Source: an uncultured Acidobacteriia bacterium
GTDB taxonomy: Bacteria > Acidobacteriota > Terriglobia > Bryobacterales > Bryobacteraceae
Reading direction: 5' to 3'
Assembly: GCA_903929755.1 (NCBI GenBank)
Contig: CAIYVZ010000173.1
Location: 1 to 46,991, forward strand
DNA length: 46,991 nt
The first letter of the stretch is position 1. Each line of letters opens with the position of its first letter. The position numbers and the translations under genes were made by a program. The notes under the pieces were generated by a model, which was given only the letters and a program-made list of their open reading frames with translations, had not been told where the DNA came from and searched no databases. This document shows, one piece after another, positions 15,858 to 23,959 of the stretch.

Positions 15858-16823
15858 ATGAAGCGCATATTAGTGACGGGCGGGGCCGGCTACATCGGCT
15901 CCCATACAACTCTGGAGCTGCTGGACGCGGGCTATGACGTAGTGGTGGTGGATAACCTCTCCCGCGGCCACCGCAGCGCCGTGGAGCCCGCCCGCCTGCG
16001 CGAGGTGGACATTCTGGACACGCCCAGCCTGGTTCGGGTGATGCAGGAGAAGCCAGTGGACGCTGTGATTCATTTTGCGGCCTACATCGCGGTGGGCGAG
16101 TCCATGCAGAATCCGGGGCTGTACTTCCGGAACAACGTGTCAGGTTCGATCTCGCTGCTGACTGCGATGCAGGAGGCGGGAGTTCGCAATATTGTGTTTT
16201 CGTCAACGGCTGCGGTGTATGGGATGCCCACAGTGGTGCCGATTCCTGAGACCCTGCCGTACGCGCCGCTTAGTGTTTACGGCGAGACGAAGGTGATGAT
16301 CGAAAAGGTGCTGGCCTGGTTCGGGCAGACGCACGGTTTGCGGAGTGTATGCCTGCGGTACTTCAATGCTTCGGGCGCAGATCCGGCGGCGCGTACCGGC
16401 GAAGACCACGAGCCGGAGACACACCTGATTCCGCTGTTGTTTCGGGCCATTGAGACGGGCAAACCGGCGACGCTGTTTGGGCAGGACTATCCGACTCCGG
16501 ATGGTTCGTGCATTCGGGATTACATCCATGTTTCGGATCTGGCCCGGGCGCATATCGGGGCGGTGGAGTGGCTGCTGAAGGGCGGGGAATCGCGGCACTT
16601 CAACGTGGGAACGGGAGCTGGGTATTCAGTGCGGGAAGTGGTGGATGCGGTGGCACGCGTGGTGGGCAAGCCGGTGCCGCATACGTGGGGACCTCGGCGT
16701 GAAGGTGACCCCGCGCTGCTGGTGGCGGACTCTTCGAGCCTGCGGAATGAACTGGGGTGGGTGCCGCAGGACTCAGCTCTGGACCGGATTGTGGAAACAG
16801 CCTGGCGCTGGTATCACCGCTGA
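15858..16823 (+). CDS. galE: UDP-glucose 4-epimerase
   Basis: This 321-residue enzyme interconverts UDP-glucose and UDP-galactose in the cytoplasm. It is an extended short-chain dehydrogenase. The NAD site is TGGAGYIGSHTTLELL at the N terminus, FSSTAAVYG carries the catalytic Ser/Thr, and SVYGETK holds the Y-x-x-x-K pair. The C-terminal epimerase signature ASGADPAARTGEDHEPETHL, plus GSCIRDYIHVSDLARAH, is characteristic of GalE and separates it from other epimerases. The ATG follows the glycosyltransferase stop with no gap. It overlaps the convergent PQQ-propeller gene by ten bases. Confidence 0.93.
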   Translation: MKRILVTGGAGYIGSHTTLELLDAGYDVVVVDNLSRGHRSAVEPARLREVDILDTPSLVRVMQEKPVDAVIHFAAYIAVGESMQNPGLYFRNNVSGSISLLTAMQEAGVRNIVFSSTAAVYGMPTVVPIPETLPYAPLSVYGETKVMIEKVLAWFGQTHGLRSVCLRYFNASGADPAARTGEDHEPETHLIPLLFRAIETGKPATLFGQDYPTPDGSCIRDYIHVSDLARAHIGAVEWLLKGGESRHFNVGTGAGYSVREVVDAVARVVGKPVPHTWGPRREGDPALLVADSSSLRNELGWVPQDSALDRIVETAWRWYHR

Positions 16824-18442
16824 GATTTGTTCCCGATAGCCACCAGTTCTTTCAGGCTTCGGTGGTAGAGCTTGCCGTTGCTGTAGCTGGGCGTGTTGAG
16901 ACTCCAGGTTTCGCCGGAGGGGCCGAGATCGTTGATGGAAAGCAGAGCCTTCTCGTCGAGAACTTTGGCGTTGGCATCCACCACGTAGGTGATGCCGAGC
17001 ATGGTGGTGAAGTAGATTTTTCCACCGAGCGCGACGGGGCTGCCCCAGAAGGCGGGGACCTCCCAGCCATCGTTACGGGAGCGCTCTTCTGCAGCTACGT
17101 CGTTGCCGTGTGAGTCTTCCGTTTTCGTGCGGACTGCGACGCCGTAGATCTTCTTGTCGGGCTCGCCGGGCTTGCGTTCCACGGTGACGGGGACTTCGAG
17201 ATATTCCACTTTGCCGGTCTCAACATTGACGCGTGCGATGGTGTGGGACGGGCCTCCCTTGCCGGCTGGCGGTTTGTTGTTGCGGCGATGCGCGGTGGAG
17301 GTAAGGAAGTAGTGGTAACCGCCGACGACGATATTGGCGTGCCAGGCAGGCATGACGCGGATCACTTCGTCGGGCTTCATTTGATTGCGCGGGGAAAGGT
17401 CTCGGATCTCACGGAGATTTACGTTGAGGTGTTCAATGTAACGTCCGGCGGCGGGGTCCCACTGGCGGTAGTCCACGCCCTTAATAAGAGACTGCTCGCG
17501 GAGCAGCTTGCCGGTGCCGGAGTCGATGACGAGGTGGGATTCTTCGGGGTTCAGACGGAACCAGTAGGCGTAGCGCTTGTCCCAGTGGAGGACGTAGAGC
17601 GCCTGCCAGGTGGGGCCCGCTTCGGTTCCGTCGCCGGCAATGAAACGCCAGAGGGTTTTGCCGGCGGTGGCGGGGCGGAGATCGATCATGCTGAGGCCGA
17701 CGGGGCGCTCGGGAACATCGTGCCAGCCGCCGCGTCCAGTGACGACGGCGGGGATGCCGTCGCGCGTGATCCCGAAGACGGAAGTGGCATAGGTGGTGGT
17801 GCCGTCGTCGGCGATCCAGGCGGTCTTGCCGGTGCTTTTGTTGATGGCCCGGAGGTAGTTCCAGCCCTGCTTGGCACTTTGATTCAAAGCGGCAGGATTA
17901 TCGAGAGGTTCGACGTTCAGAATCCAGTCGCCGTAAAGGATGGGCTCGTGCTGTTTGTTGAAGGGGTAGGGATCGCCCCAGGGCTTGTAAGTGTGGGTCC
18001 AGATCTGCTTGCCCGCCATGTCGTAACAGGCCATGATGCCGCTGGAGTTGGTGAACCAAACGTGCTTGCCGTCGGTGATGGGCGTGGGCGAAGTGGAGTC
18101 GCTGTAGGCGTACATGAGAGGGCTCTTGACGGAGCCTTCGAGCTTCACGGACCAGAGGATTTTCCCGGTCTTGGCGTCGATGGCGTGGCCGAGGATGGTG
18201 GCGCTGAATTTCGGCGTGCCCGGCACATATTGCTCGAACGTGGTGAGGAAGATGCGGTCGCCCCAGACGGCGATGCCGCTCTGGCCTCCGTTGGGGAGCG
18301 GGGTGCGCCAGAGGATGTTTTGATTGCGGGCCACGCTCCACTGAACGGGTGGTTTTGCGGAAGGCAGACTCCAGGTTCCGTCGGGTCCGGCGGCCTGGGG
18401 CCAGTTGGCGGCGAGGCTCAAAAATAACAGGAAAATAGGCAT
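16814..18442 (-). CDS. Secreted PQQ-like beta-propeller protein
   Basis: This 542-residue protein is built from WD-like PQQ propeller blades (AIDAKTGKILWSVKLEG, ACYDMAGKQIWTHTY, AINKSTGKTAWIADD, VIDSGTGKLLREQS). A short signal peptide (MPIFLLFLSLAANWPQ) starts it. I chose the start at 18442 because GGAG lies nine bases upstream; an in-frame ATG at 18460 is possible. There is no haem motif and no clear PQQ-site Asp, so enzyme activity is doubtful. Many such proteins in Acidobacteria are annotated simply as 'PQQ-binding-like'. A LacI-type regulator starts immediately on the other strand and is the likely controller. Confidence 0.82.
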   Translation of the reverse strand: MPIFLLFLSLAANWPQAAGPDGTWSLPSAKPPVQWSVARNQNILWRTPLPNGGQSGIAVWGDRIFLTTFEQYVPGTPKFSATILGHAIDAKTGKILWSVKLEGSVKSPLMYAYSDSTSPTPITDGKHVWFTNSSGIMACYDMAGKQIWTHTYKPWGDPYPFNKQHEPILYGDWILNVEPLDNPAALNQSAKQGWNYLRAINKSTGKTAWIADDGTTTYATSVFGITRDGIPAVVTGRGGWHDVPERPVGLSMIDLRPATAGKTLWRFIAGDGTEAGPTWQALYVLHWDKRYAYWFRLNPEESHLVIDSGTGKLLREQSLIKGVDYRQWDPAAGRYIEHLNVNLREIRDLSPRNQMKPDEVIRVMPAWHANIVVGGYHYFLTSTAHRRNNKPPAGKGGPSHTIARVNVETGKVEYLEVPVTVERKPGEPDKKIYGVAVRTKTEDSHGNDVAAEERSRNDGWEVPAFWGSPVALGGKIYFTTMLGITYVVDANAKVLDEKALLSINDLGPSGETWSLNTPSYSNGKLYHRSLKELVAIGNKSQR

Positions 18443-18460
18443 CAGTATAAACTCCAGCAT

Positions 18461-19477
18461 ATGGCAGTAGTGCGCATGAAAGATATCGCCCGCGAGCTGG
18501 GCGTCTCCGTGGTTACGGTTTCGAAGGCTCTCCGGAATCACGACGATATAAGTCTGGAGACGCGTGGGAAGGTCCTGCAGTTGATGCGGGACATGAACTA
18601 CAGGCCGAATCTGGCGGCACGGGCTCTGGTTACCGGGCGGTCAATGATTGTTGGTTGTGTGGTGCCGGGGTTGATGCATTCGTTCTTCGGCGAAATCGCT
18701 AAGGGCCTGACGAATGTGTTCCGGAAGAAGGGTTATGGGCTGGTGCTGGCGACTTCGGAGGAAGAACCGGAACTGGAGCAGCAGGAGATTGAGCAGTTGC
18801 TGGCGCGGCATGTGGACGCGCTGATTGTGGCGACCACGCAGGATGACCGCGCGAGCATTGACCGAATTGAACAGCAGGGTGTGCCGTATGTGCTGATTGA
18901 CCGGCGGGTGGCAGGCGCGAAGGCGAGCTTCGTTGGGGTGGATGACCAGACCGTGGGGTACATGGCGACGGACCATTTGATTCAGGTGGGGTGCCGGCGG
19001 ATTGCTTATTTGCTGGCGAATCAGCTGAGTCCTTCGCAGGGTCGTTTGGAGGGGTATAAGCAGGCGCTGGCGAAGTATGATTTGCCGGTGTGCTCGCGGA
19101 CTTTGGGCGACACGGGTGACGCGGTTGTCGATGTGGCGGCGTACGCGACGATGAAGGAATTACTGGCGCAGCCGAACCGGCCGGATGGCGTGTTTGCGTT
19201 CAACGATCAGTTTGCGGTGAGTGCGATGAAGGCGACGCTGGATTCGGGGTTGCGGATTCCGGAGGATGTGGCGTTTGTGGGTTGCGGGAATATTCAGCAT
19301 GCAGACTTTTTAAGGGTGCCGTTGACGACGGTGGATCAGAATTCGGTGGCGATTGGGGAGATGGCGGCAAAAGTGGCGCTGGGGTTGATTGAGACTAAGG
19401 AACCGGAGGAGGCTAAGAATGTGTTGCTGGAGCCGAGGTTGCTGGTGAGACAGTCGAGTATGCGGCGGCCGGTTTAG
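18461..19477 (+). CDS. LacI-family transcriptional regulator
   Basis: This 338-residue DNA-binding regulator has the LacI plan. An N-terminal helix-turn-helix and hinge (MKDIARELGVSVVTVSKAL, then MNYRPNLAARALVTGRS) precede a periplasmic-binding-protein-like sensor domain (GVDDQTVGYMATDHLIQVG, DGVFAFNDQFAVSAMKATLD). The sensed sugar cannot be read from the sequence. Two starts are possible: ATG at 18461 or ATG at 18476, the latter giving the classic 'MKDIA' beginning; neither has a ribosome site. The gene is divergent from the PQQ-propeller gene with at most 33 bases between usable start codons, so promoter and operator must overlap coding sequence. Confidence 0.92.
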   Translation: MAVVRMKDIARELGVSVVTVSKALRNHDDISLETRGKVLQLMRDMNYRPNLAARALVTGRSMIVGCVVPGLMHSFFGEIAKGLTNVFRKKGYGLVLATSEEEPELEQQEIEQLLARHVDALIVATTQDDRASIDRIEQQGVPYVLIDRRVAGAKASFVGVDDQTVGYMATDHLIQVGCRRIAYLLANQLSPSQGRLEGYKQALAKYDLPVCSRTLGDTGDAVVDVAAYATMKELLAQPNRPDGVFAFNDQFAVSAMKATLDSGLRIPEDVAFVGCGNIQHADFLRVPLTTVDQNSVAIGEMAAKVALGLIETKEPEEAKNVLLEPRLLVRQSSMRRPV

Positions 19478-19610
19478 GGGGGTGCGGGATCAGGTTCGTT
19501 TGCGTGTGGGTAGCTGCTCCGCATCGTCGGTCGGGAAAACGTCATGATGAAGACTGGCAGCAATATTAAGATCGGCACGAACAGTGATGAATTGGCGTCT
19601 ACGAGGTTGT

Positions 19611-21614
19611 ATGGAAAACAAGAAGCTTATCGCCGCGCTGCTTTGCGGGAGTTTGCTGCCGGGGGCTGAGTTACCGGTGCGCACGGTGGTGCTTTACAAG
19701 CACGGGGTGGGGTACTTTGAGCGGGGCGGGACGCTGGGGCCGGGGGAATCGGCGCGGCTGGATTTTAATGCCGCGGAGATGAACGACGTTTTGAAGTCGT
19801 TGACGATTACGGATAACGGCGGGAAGGTGACGGGCGTCCGGTATGACTCGAATATTCCGCTGGAGCAGAAGCTGAGTGAGTTTCCGTTTGCGATTCAGCC
19901 GGGGGAGCCGCTGAGCAAGGTTCTGGATCAGTTGAAGGGTGCGCAACTGGAGCTGGATTTTGGGTCGCAGAAGATTAAGGGCGCCATTGTTTCGGCGCGG
20001 ACGATTGCGGGGGATAAGGATCGGGCGGAACGGGATCAGCTGACGCTGCTGATGGAGACAGGGGATCTGCGGAATGTGGATTTGTCGGCGGCTTCGGCGA
20101 TGCGGTTTCCGGATGCGAAGCTGCAGTTGCAGTTCAAGGATTATTTGGGGGCGCTGACTTCGGCACGGTCGAAGGAGAAGCGGACGGTTTATATCGATTC
20201 GACGGATACGAAATCGCGGCAGGTGAAGGCGAATTACATTATGCCGATGCCGGCGTGGAAGTCGAGTTACCGGTTGTTGTTTGATGCGACGGGGCAGCAG
20301 CCGGTGCTGGAGGGCTGGGCGATTGTGGATAACACGACGGGGGACGACTGGACGAGCGTGCATATTTCGCTGATTTCGGGGAAGCCGATTTCGTTTATCA
20401 GCGAGTTGTATGACCCGAAGTACATTCGGCGGGAGAGTGCGGAGTTGCCGGAGGATCAGGCGGTGGCTCCGGTGCTTTATAAGGCGGCTATGGCGGCTCC
20501 TCCACCACCACCTCCGGCTCCGATGGCTCCGCGGGCTATGGCTATGCGGCCTGGTGCGGGTTTCGCTGGTGCGATGTCCACAGATATGGCCGTGCAGGTT
20601 CAGGCGGAGGCTGCAACGCTGAGTTCCGTCGCACCTACTGGTACCGCTTCCGAGATTGCCGATCTGTTCGAGTATTCGGTGAAAGACGCGGTCACCGTGA
20701 AGAAGAACGAGTCAGCGATGTTGCCGTTTTTGCAGCAGAAGATTTCGGCGCGGAAGCTGATTGTGTATTCGGATCAAAGCAGGCCGAACCCCTTGAATGC
20801 GGCAGAGTTACGGAACACGGCGGGGCGGACGCTGGATGGGGGGCCGATCACGGTTTATGACTCGGGCGCTTATGTGGGCGAGGCTCTGGTGGAGACGATT
20901 AAGAGCGACGATAAGCGGCTGATTAGTTACGGCGTGGATTTGGGAACGCGGATTTCGACGGCGATGAGCCCGTTGACTTCGGATGTGCGGGAGATCCATG
21001 CGCACAACGGGATGCTGGTGACGAAGTACTCGCGGGTGCAGAAGAAGATTTATTCGATCCGGAATGTGGATGCGAAGGCGAAGACGCTGATAATTGAGCA
21101 TCCGATTACTTCGGGGTTTGCGCTGATTGGTACGGTGAAGCCGCTGGAGACGACTTCGAAGGCGTACCGCTTTGAGATTGCGATGCCGGCAAATGGTTCG
21201 CTGGAGTTTCCCGTGAGCGAGGAGAATATCTACGACCAGCAGACTTCGGTGAGTTCGATGACTCCGGACACGCTGTTGGTTTGGATGAAGAACAAGGCGG
21301 TTTCGGAGGCGGCACGGCGGCAGTTGCAGCAGATCGGCGATTTGAAGACGCAGCTGGCGGCGAACGACGCGGAGAAGCGGCGGATTGATGGCGATGTGCA
21401 GAATGTGACGCGGGATGAGGAGCGGAACCGGCAGAATATTGCGAGCTTGTCGGCAGTGAGCGGGCAGCAGCAGATTGTGCAGGATTATGCGCGGAAGCTG
21501 ACGGAGCAGGAGACGCAGATTGCGAAGCTGCGGGACCGGCAGGCGGCTTTGGAGACACAGCATGCGGCGTTGCAGGAACGTGTGAATGGGTTGATTGAGA
21601 GGCTGGAGTTTTAA
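19611..21614 (+). CDS. DUF4139 domain protein, exported
   Basis: This protein has 667 residues from the ATG at 19611, which has GAGG upstream; the frame opens further upstream without support. A short signal peptide (ENKKLIAALLCGSLLPGAE) is followed by a conserved beta-rich region (VVLYKHGVGYFERGG, DVLKSLTITDNGG). A DUF4139-type beta domain (IMPMPAWKSSYRLLFDA, EGWAIVDNTTGDDWTSVHIS) comes next. Near residue 297 a proline stretch (APPPPPPAPMAP) divides the protein. The last 100 residues are charged and heptad-like, likely coiled coil. The family is common in Acidobacteria and its role is unknown; cell-envelope association is an inference from the signal peptide. Confidence 0.8.
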   Translation: MENKKLIAALLCGSLLPGAELPVRTVVLYKHGVGYFERGGTLGPGESARLDFNAAEMNDVLKSLTITDNGGKVTGVRYDSNIPLEQKLSEFPFAIQPGEPLSKVLDQLKGAQLELDFGSQKIKGAIVSARTIAGDKDRAERDQLTLLMETGDLRNVDLSAASAMRFPDAKLQLQFKDYLGALTSARSKEKRTVYIDSTDTKSRQVKANYIMPMPAWKSSYRLLFDATGQQPVLEGWAIVDNTTGDDWTSVHISLISGKPISFISELYDPKYIRRESAELPEDQAVAPVLYKAAMAAPPPPPPAPMAPRAMAMRPGAGFAGAMSTDMAVQVQAEAATLSSVAPTGTASEIADLFEYSVKDAVTVKKNESAMLPFLQQKISARKLIVYSDQSRPNPLNAAELRNTAGRTLDGGPITVYDSGAYVGEALVETIKSDDKRLISYGVDLGTRISTAMSPLTSDVREIHAHNGMLVTKYSRVQKKIYSIRNVDAKAKTLIIEHPITSGFALIGTVKPLETTSKAYRFEIAMPANGSLEFPVSEENIYDQQTSVSSMTPDTLLVWMKNKAVSEAARRQLQQIGDLKTQLAANDAEKRRIDGDVQNVTRDEERNRQNIASLSAVSGQQQIVQDYARKLTEQETQIAKLRDRQAALETQHAALQERVNGLIERLEF

Positions 21615-21719
21615 GTTTCGGGGTGCGCGCGATTAGTGATGAGAGTGGTGGGTCGGTTCGGCCGTTAAAGACTGCCCGGGGGGCTGGCGAAGTACGGGAA
21701 AGCGCCGTCGGCGGAATAG

Positions 21720-21833
21720 ATTGACGAGAACCGGCGGGAGATGTTCCGGAACTTTGGAAAGGGCTGGGATTTCGAGGGGCAGCAGGACGATGAGCCTTCC
21801 GGCAAGTGGCCCGACACAAAAGCGATGGACTGA
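21720..21833 (+). pseudogene. Possible remnant of a small protein gene ahead of the toxin pair
   Basis: Reading from 21720, 37 codons give IDENRREMFRNFGKGWDF, then EGQQDDEPSGKWPDTKAMD and a TGA stop. This looks like protein, not noise. In the same frame just upstream lie KYGKAPSAE and then a TAG at 21717-21719, so the reading is interrupted. It could be the broken C-terminal end of an antitoxin-like gene. I cannot name a family. Confidence 0.35.
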
Positions 21834-21849
21834 ACTTGATGGTCAGAGA

Positions 21850-22089
21850 ATGACGCAGCTTGAAAATCCTCTGCTTGCGCGAGTCACGATCGATCCGGCT
21901 GTACGCTTTGGAAAACCGTGCGTGCGTGGACATCGAATTGCCGTTCAGGAAATTCTGGAGTGGCTTTCCTCCGGTGCGACTCAGGAGCAGATTTTGGCGG
22001 ATTACCCGCAACTGGAACCTGAAGACTTCCGTGCTATTTATGCGTGGGCCGCTGAGATGGCGGCGGAACGGACGACCATCAGCGAGTGA
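21850..22089 (+). CDS. DUF433 protein, predicted antitoxin
   Basis: This is a small 79-residue protein of the DUF433 family, a winged-helix-like fold usually paired with a DUF5615 PIN-like protein. The family signature is easy to see: LARVTIDPAVRFGKPCVRG, then IAVQEILEWLSSGATQEQI and a DYPQLEPEDFRAIYAWA tail. The ATG at 21850 sits behind GTCAGAGA; an open frame further upstream reads like non-coding sequence. It overlaps the following gene by four bases (GTGA), the usual coupling of an antitoxin to its toxin. It probably binds the operon promoter and the partner protein. Confidence 0.85.
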   Translation: MTQLENPLLARVTIDPAVRFGKPCVRGHRIAVQEILEWLSSGATQEQILADYPQLEPEDFRAIYAWAAEMAAERTTISE

Positions 22090-22415
22090 AACTGCTGTTC
22101 GACGAGGGGCTTTCGCCGAGGCTGGTCGGCACCCTGGCGGATTTGTTCCCGGGTTCGGAATCGGCGCTTCGAAATGGTCTTGTCGGACAGGGTGACTTTC
22201 GCATACCTTCCTACGCGGTCGATAAGGACTTCGTCCTTGTGACTACCGACAGTAATTTCCTGAGTCGGGCTCCGAGGCTTTCCGCAGCGCGAATTGTAGT
22301 GCTTCGGGCGTGCAACTATCCGACTGAAGTGGCTGCGGATGTTCTTCGACGGAACGCGATCCCGATCTGTGCTTTGGTGGACTCCGAGCGACAGGTCCTG
22401 ATGTTGGAACGATGA
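22086..22415 (+). CDS. DUF5615 PIN-like protein, predicted toxin
   Basis: This 109-residue protein has a GTG start that overlaps the stop of the DUF433 gene. It resembles the DUF5615 PIN-like domain. The early acidic residue in MKLLFDEGLSPRL, the YAVDKDFVLVTTDSNFLSR segment with further acidic residues, and the alternating beta/alpha pattern (RIVVLRACNYP) suit a PIN-type nuclease fold. It likely acts as an RNase in a type II toxin-antitoxin pair, although activity has rarely been shown for this family. Confidence 0.82.
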   Translation: MKLLFDEGLSPRLVGTLADLFPGSESALRNGLVGQGDFRIPSYAVDKDFVLVTTDSNFLSRAPRLSAARIVVLRACNYPTEVAADVLRRNAIPICALVDSERQVLMLER

Positions 22416-22416
22416 T

Positions 22417-23184
22417 TCAGGTCCAGGCGTAACCGATGTGGGTTTGAACGAAGTTGACCAAGTCCGCGGGCGGTGGGGCGGTGAAGGTTTCTGTTCCCCT
22501 GTCGGTTTCGAAGTCTACCTTTGTGCAGTGGAGGGCCTGGCGGTCGAGGAGGAGTTTTTCGAGAAGGTCGGGGGTCATCCTGTCGCTCATGAAACGGAGC
22601 ATGAGGGTGGGGTCGGGGCCGTAGAGTTTGTCGCCGACGAGAGGGTGGCCGATTCCCATGGCGTGGACGCGGATCTGGTGGCGTCTTCCGGTTTTTGGGT
22701 GGACCTGGGCGAGGGTGTAGCCGCCTCCCGTGGCGAGGGGGATGAACTCGGTTTCGGCGGTGTCACTGCCTTCGCTGCCGTCGGGGACTGTGGTGCGGCG
22801 GGAGTAGAATTCGGCCCCGAGATCGGGGCCGATGCTGGCGGTGGTGGTGACGGGCGATTCGAGGTGGCCTGTCAGGACGGCGTGGTAGGTCTTGTGGAAA
22901 GTTTTGAACTGGACGGCGCGCTGGAGGCGGGAGCCGGTTTCGCGGGTTCGGGCAAGGACGAGGATGCCGCTGGTCTCGCGGTCGAGGCGGAAGGGCATGC
23001 GGAGGACGTCGTCACCGAGGTATTCGCGGCAGGCTCCGACGAGGCTGGACCAGGGGCCGAAGCGGGAACGGTGCACGACGACGTGCGGAGGTTTGTTGAC
23101 GAGGAGGAGGTCTGGAGTTTCTTCCAGAATCCAGGCGCGTAGTTCTTCCGGCGTTATAAGCCATCCCCAATCTGTTGCCAGCAT
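22417..23184 (-). CDS. RluA-family pseudouridine synthase
   Basis: This enzyme converts uridine to pseudouridine in rRNA or tRNA; it has 255 residues from the ATG at 23184. The N-terminal part lacks an S4 domain. LLLVNKPPHVVVHRS leads into the catalytic motif FRLDRETSGILVLAR with D68 as nucleophile. QVHPKTGRRHQIRVHAMGIGHPLVGDKLYG is the second family signature, quoted here in parts: KTGRRHQIRVH and HPLVGDKLYG. A longer frame to 23271 exists but its first 29 residues look spurious. The target base cannot be deduced. It is convergent with the DUF433/DUF5615 pair, with a one-base gap. Confidence 0.88.
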   Translation of the reverse strand: MLATDWGWLITPEELRAWILEETPDLLLVNKPPHVVVHRSRFGPWSSLVGACREYLGDDVLRMPFRLDRETSGILVLARTRETGSRLQRAVQFKTFHKTYHAVLTGHLESPVTTTASIGPDLGAEFYSRRTTVPDGSEGSDTAETEFIPLATGGGYTLAQVHPKTGRRHQIRVHAMGIGHPLVGDKLYGPDPTLMLRFMSDRMTPDLLEKLLLDRQALHCTKVDFETDRGTETFTAPPPADLVNFVQTHIGYAWT

Positions 23185-23357
23185 GTAGTTTCTATTGTCG
23201 GTTGGGGGCTCTGGCGGATCAGGCGGGCCATCTGCGGCATATCGGAATGAACGTGTCTGTGACACGGTCAAGCTGGCTCAGATCCGCACTGTCCTGCCGC
23301 ATGCTTGCCCACAAGCACAGAACAATGGGAGCCTTGGCAGAAGATCGCAGTGGGACC

Positions 23358-23959
23358 TTCGGGGCGGCGACGGCGCAGAAGTTTGCGACTCGGTTGGGGG
23401 CTACCGCGGTGGCGAAGTATGACGACATGGTGGGCCGGGTGGATGGCGTCATCTTCGGCGGTTATTGGGAAGATCCGTGGCATCATTTGCTGGCTCGACC
23501 TTACCTGGCGGCGAAGCATATTACCGCGATTATGGCGACGGCCAAGCATGAGCACTACAACGAGGTTCCGGCGCTGCGGAGCCGGATCAAGAACGTGGGG
23601 CAGATCCAGTGCGTGCAGGCGACGTGTAACTCGACCGACTTCCCGATGCATCTGCATACGCAATTTATGCTGATGGGAATTCTGGGGTACGACGTGGAGA
23701 AGGTGTCGCTGATTACGGACAGCGTGACGCGGAATAACTTTATGCGCCACAGGTAATTGATATGCAGCGGACGTTCGAGACGAAGAAAAACTTGCAGCCG
23801 CTGGATGAGGTCCGGAAGAAGACAGAGGTTTTCCTGACGGCGTATTATTCGCACCTGGAACGGGGTGGCGCGCCGGTGAGCGTGGGGAGTGTTCCGCCGG
23901 TTTGGGCACCGCCGCATCCGAAGCCGGGTTGGATTGACGAGGGAATGTTTAAGAGATAG
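23358..23959 (+). pseudogene. Decayed Gfo/Idh/MocA oxidoreductase
   Basis: Pieces of a sugar oxidoreductase-like protein are present but the gene is not functional. The first piece (AQKFATRLGATAVAKYDDMV, then RVDGVIFGGYWEDPWHHLLA) corresponds to the second half of an NAD-binding Rossmann domain. It lacks the N-terminal glycine-rich loop. It then jumps from RPYLAAKHIT to IMATAKHEHYNEVPAL, where the family lysine segment is expected between them. After NSTDFPMHLHTQF and LGYDVEKVSLITD the frame is lost near 23740. The C-terminal end (VIDMQRTFETKKNLQPL to GWIDEGMFKR) continues in another frame to 23959. At least two deletions and an absent start are needed to explain this. Confidence 0.7.

Noticed and set aside
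17243-18427. 394-residue plus-strand frame opposite the second PQQ-propeller gene
   Set aside because: Shadow of the real minus-strand gene; no recognisable motif.
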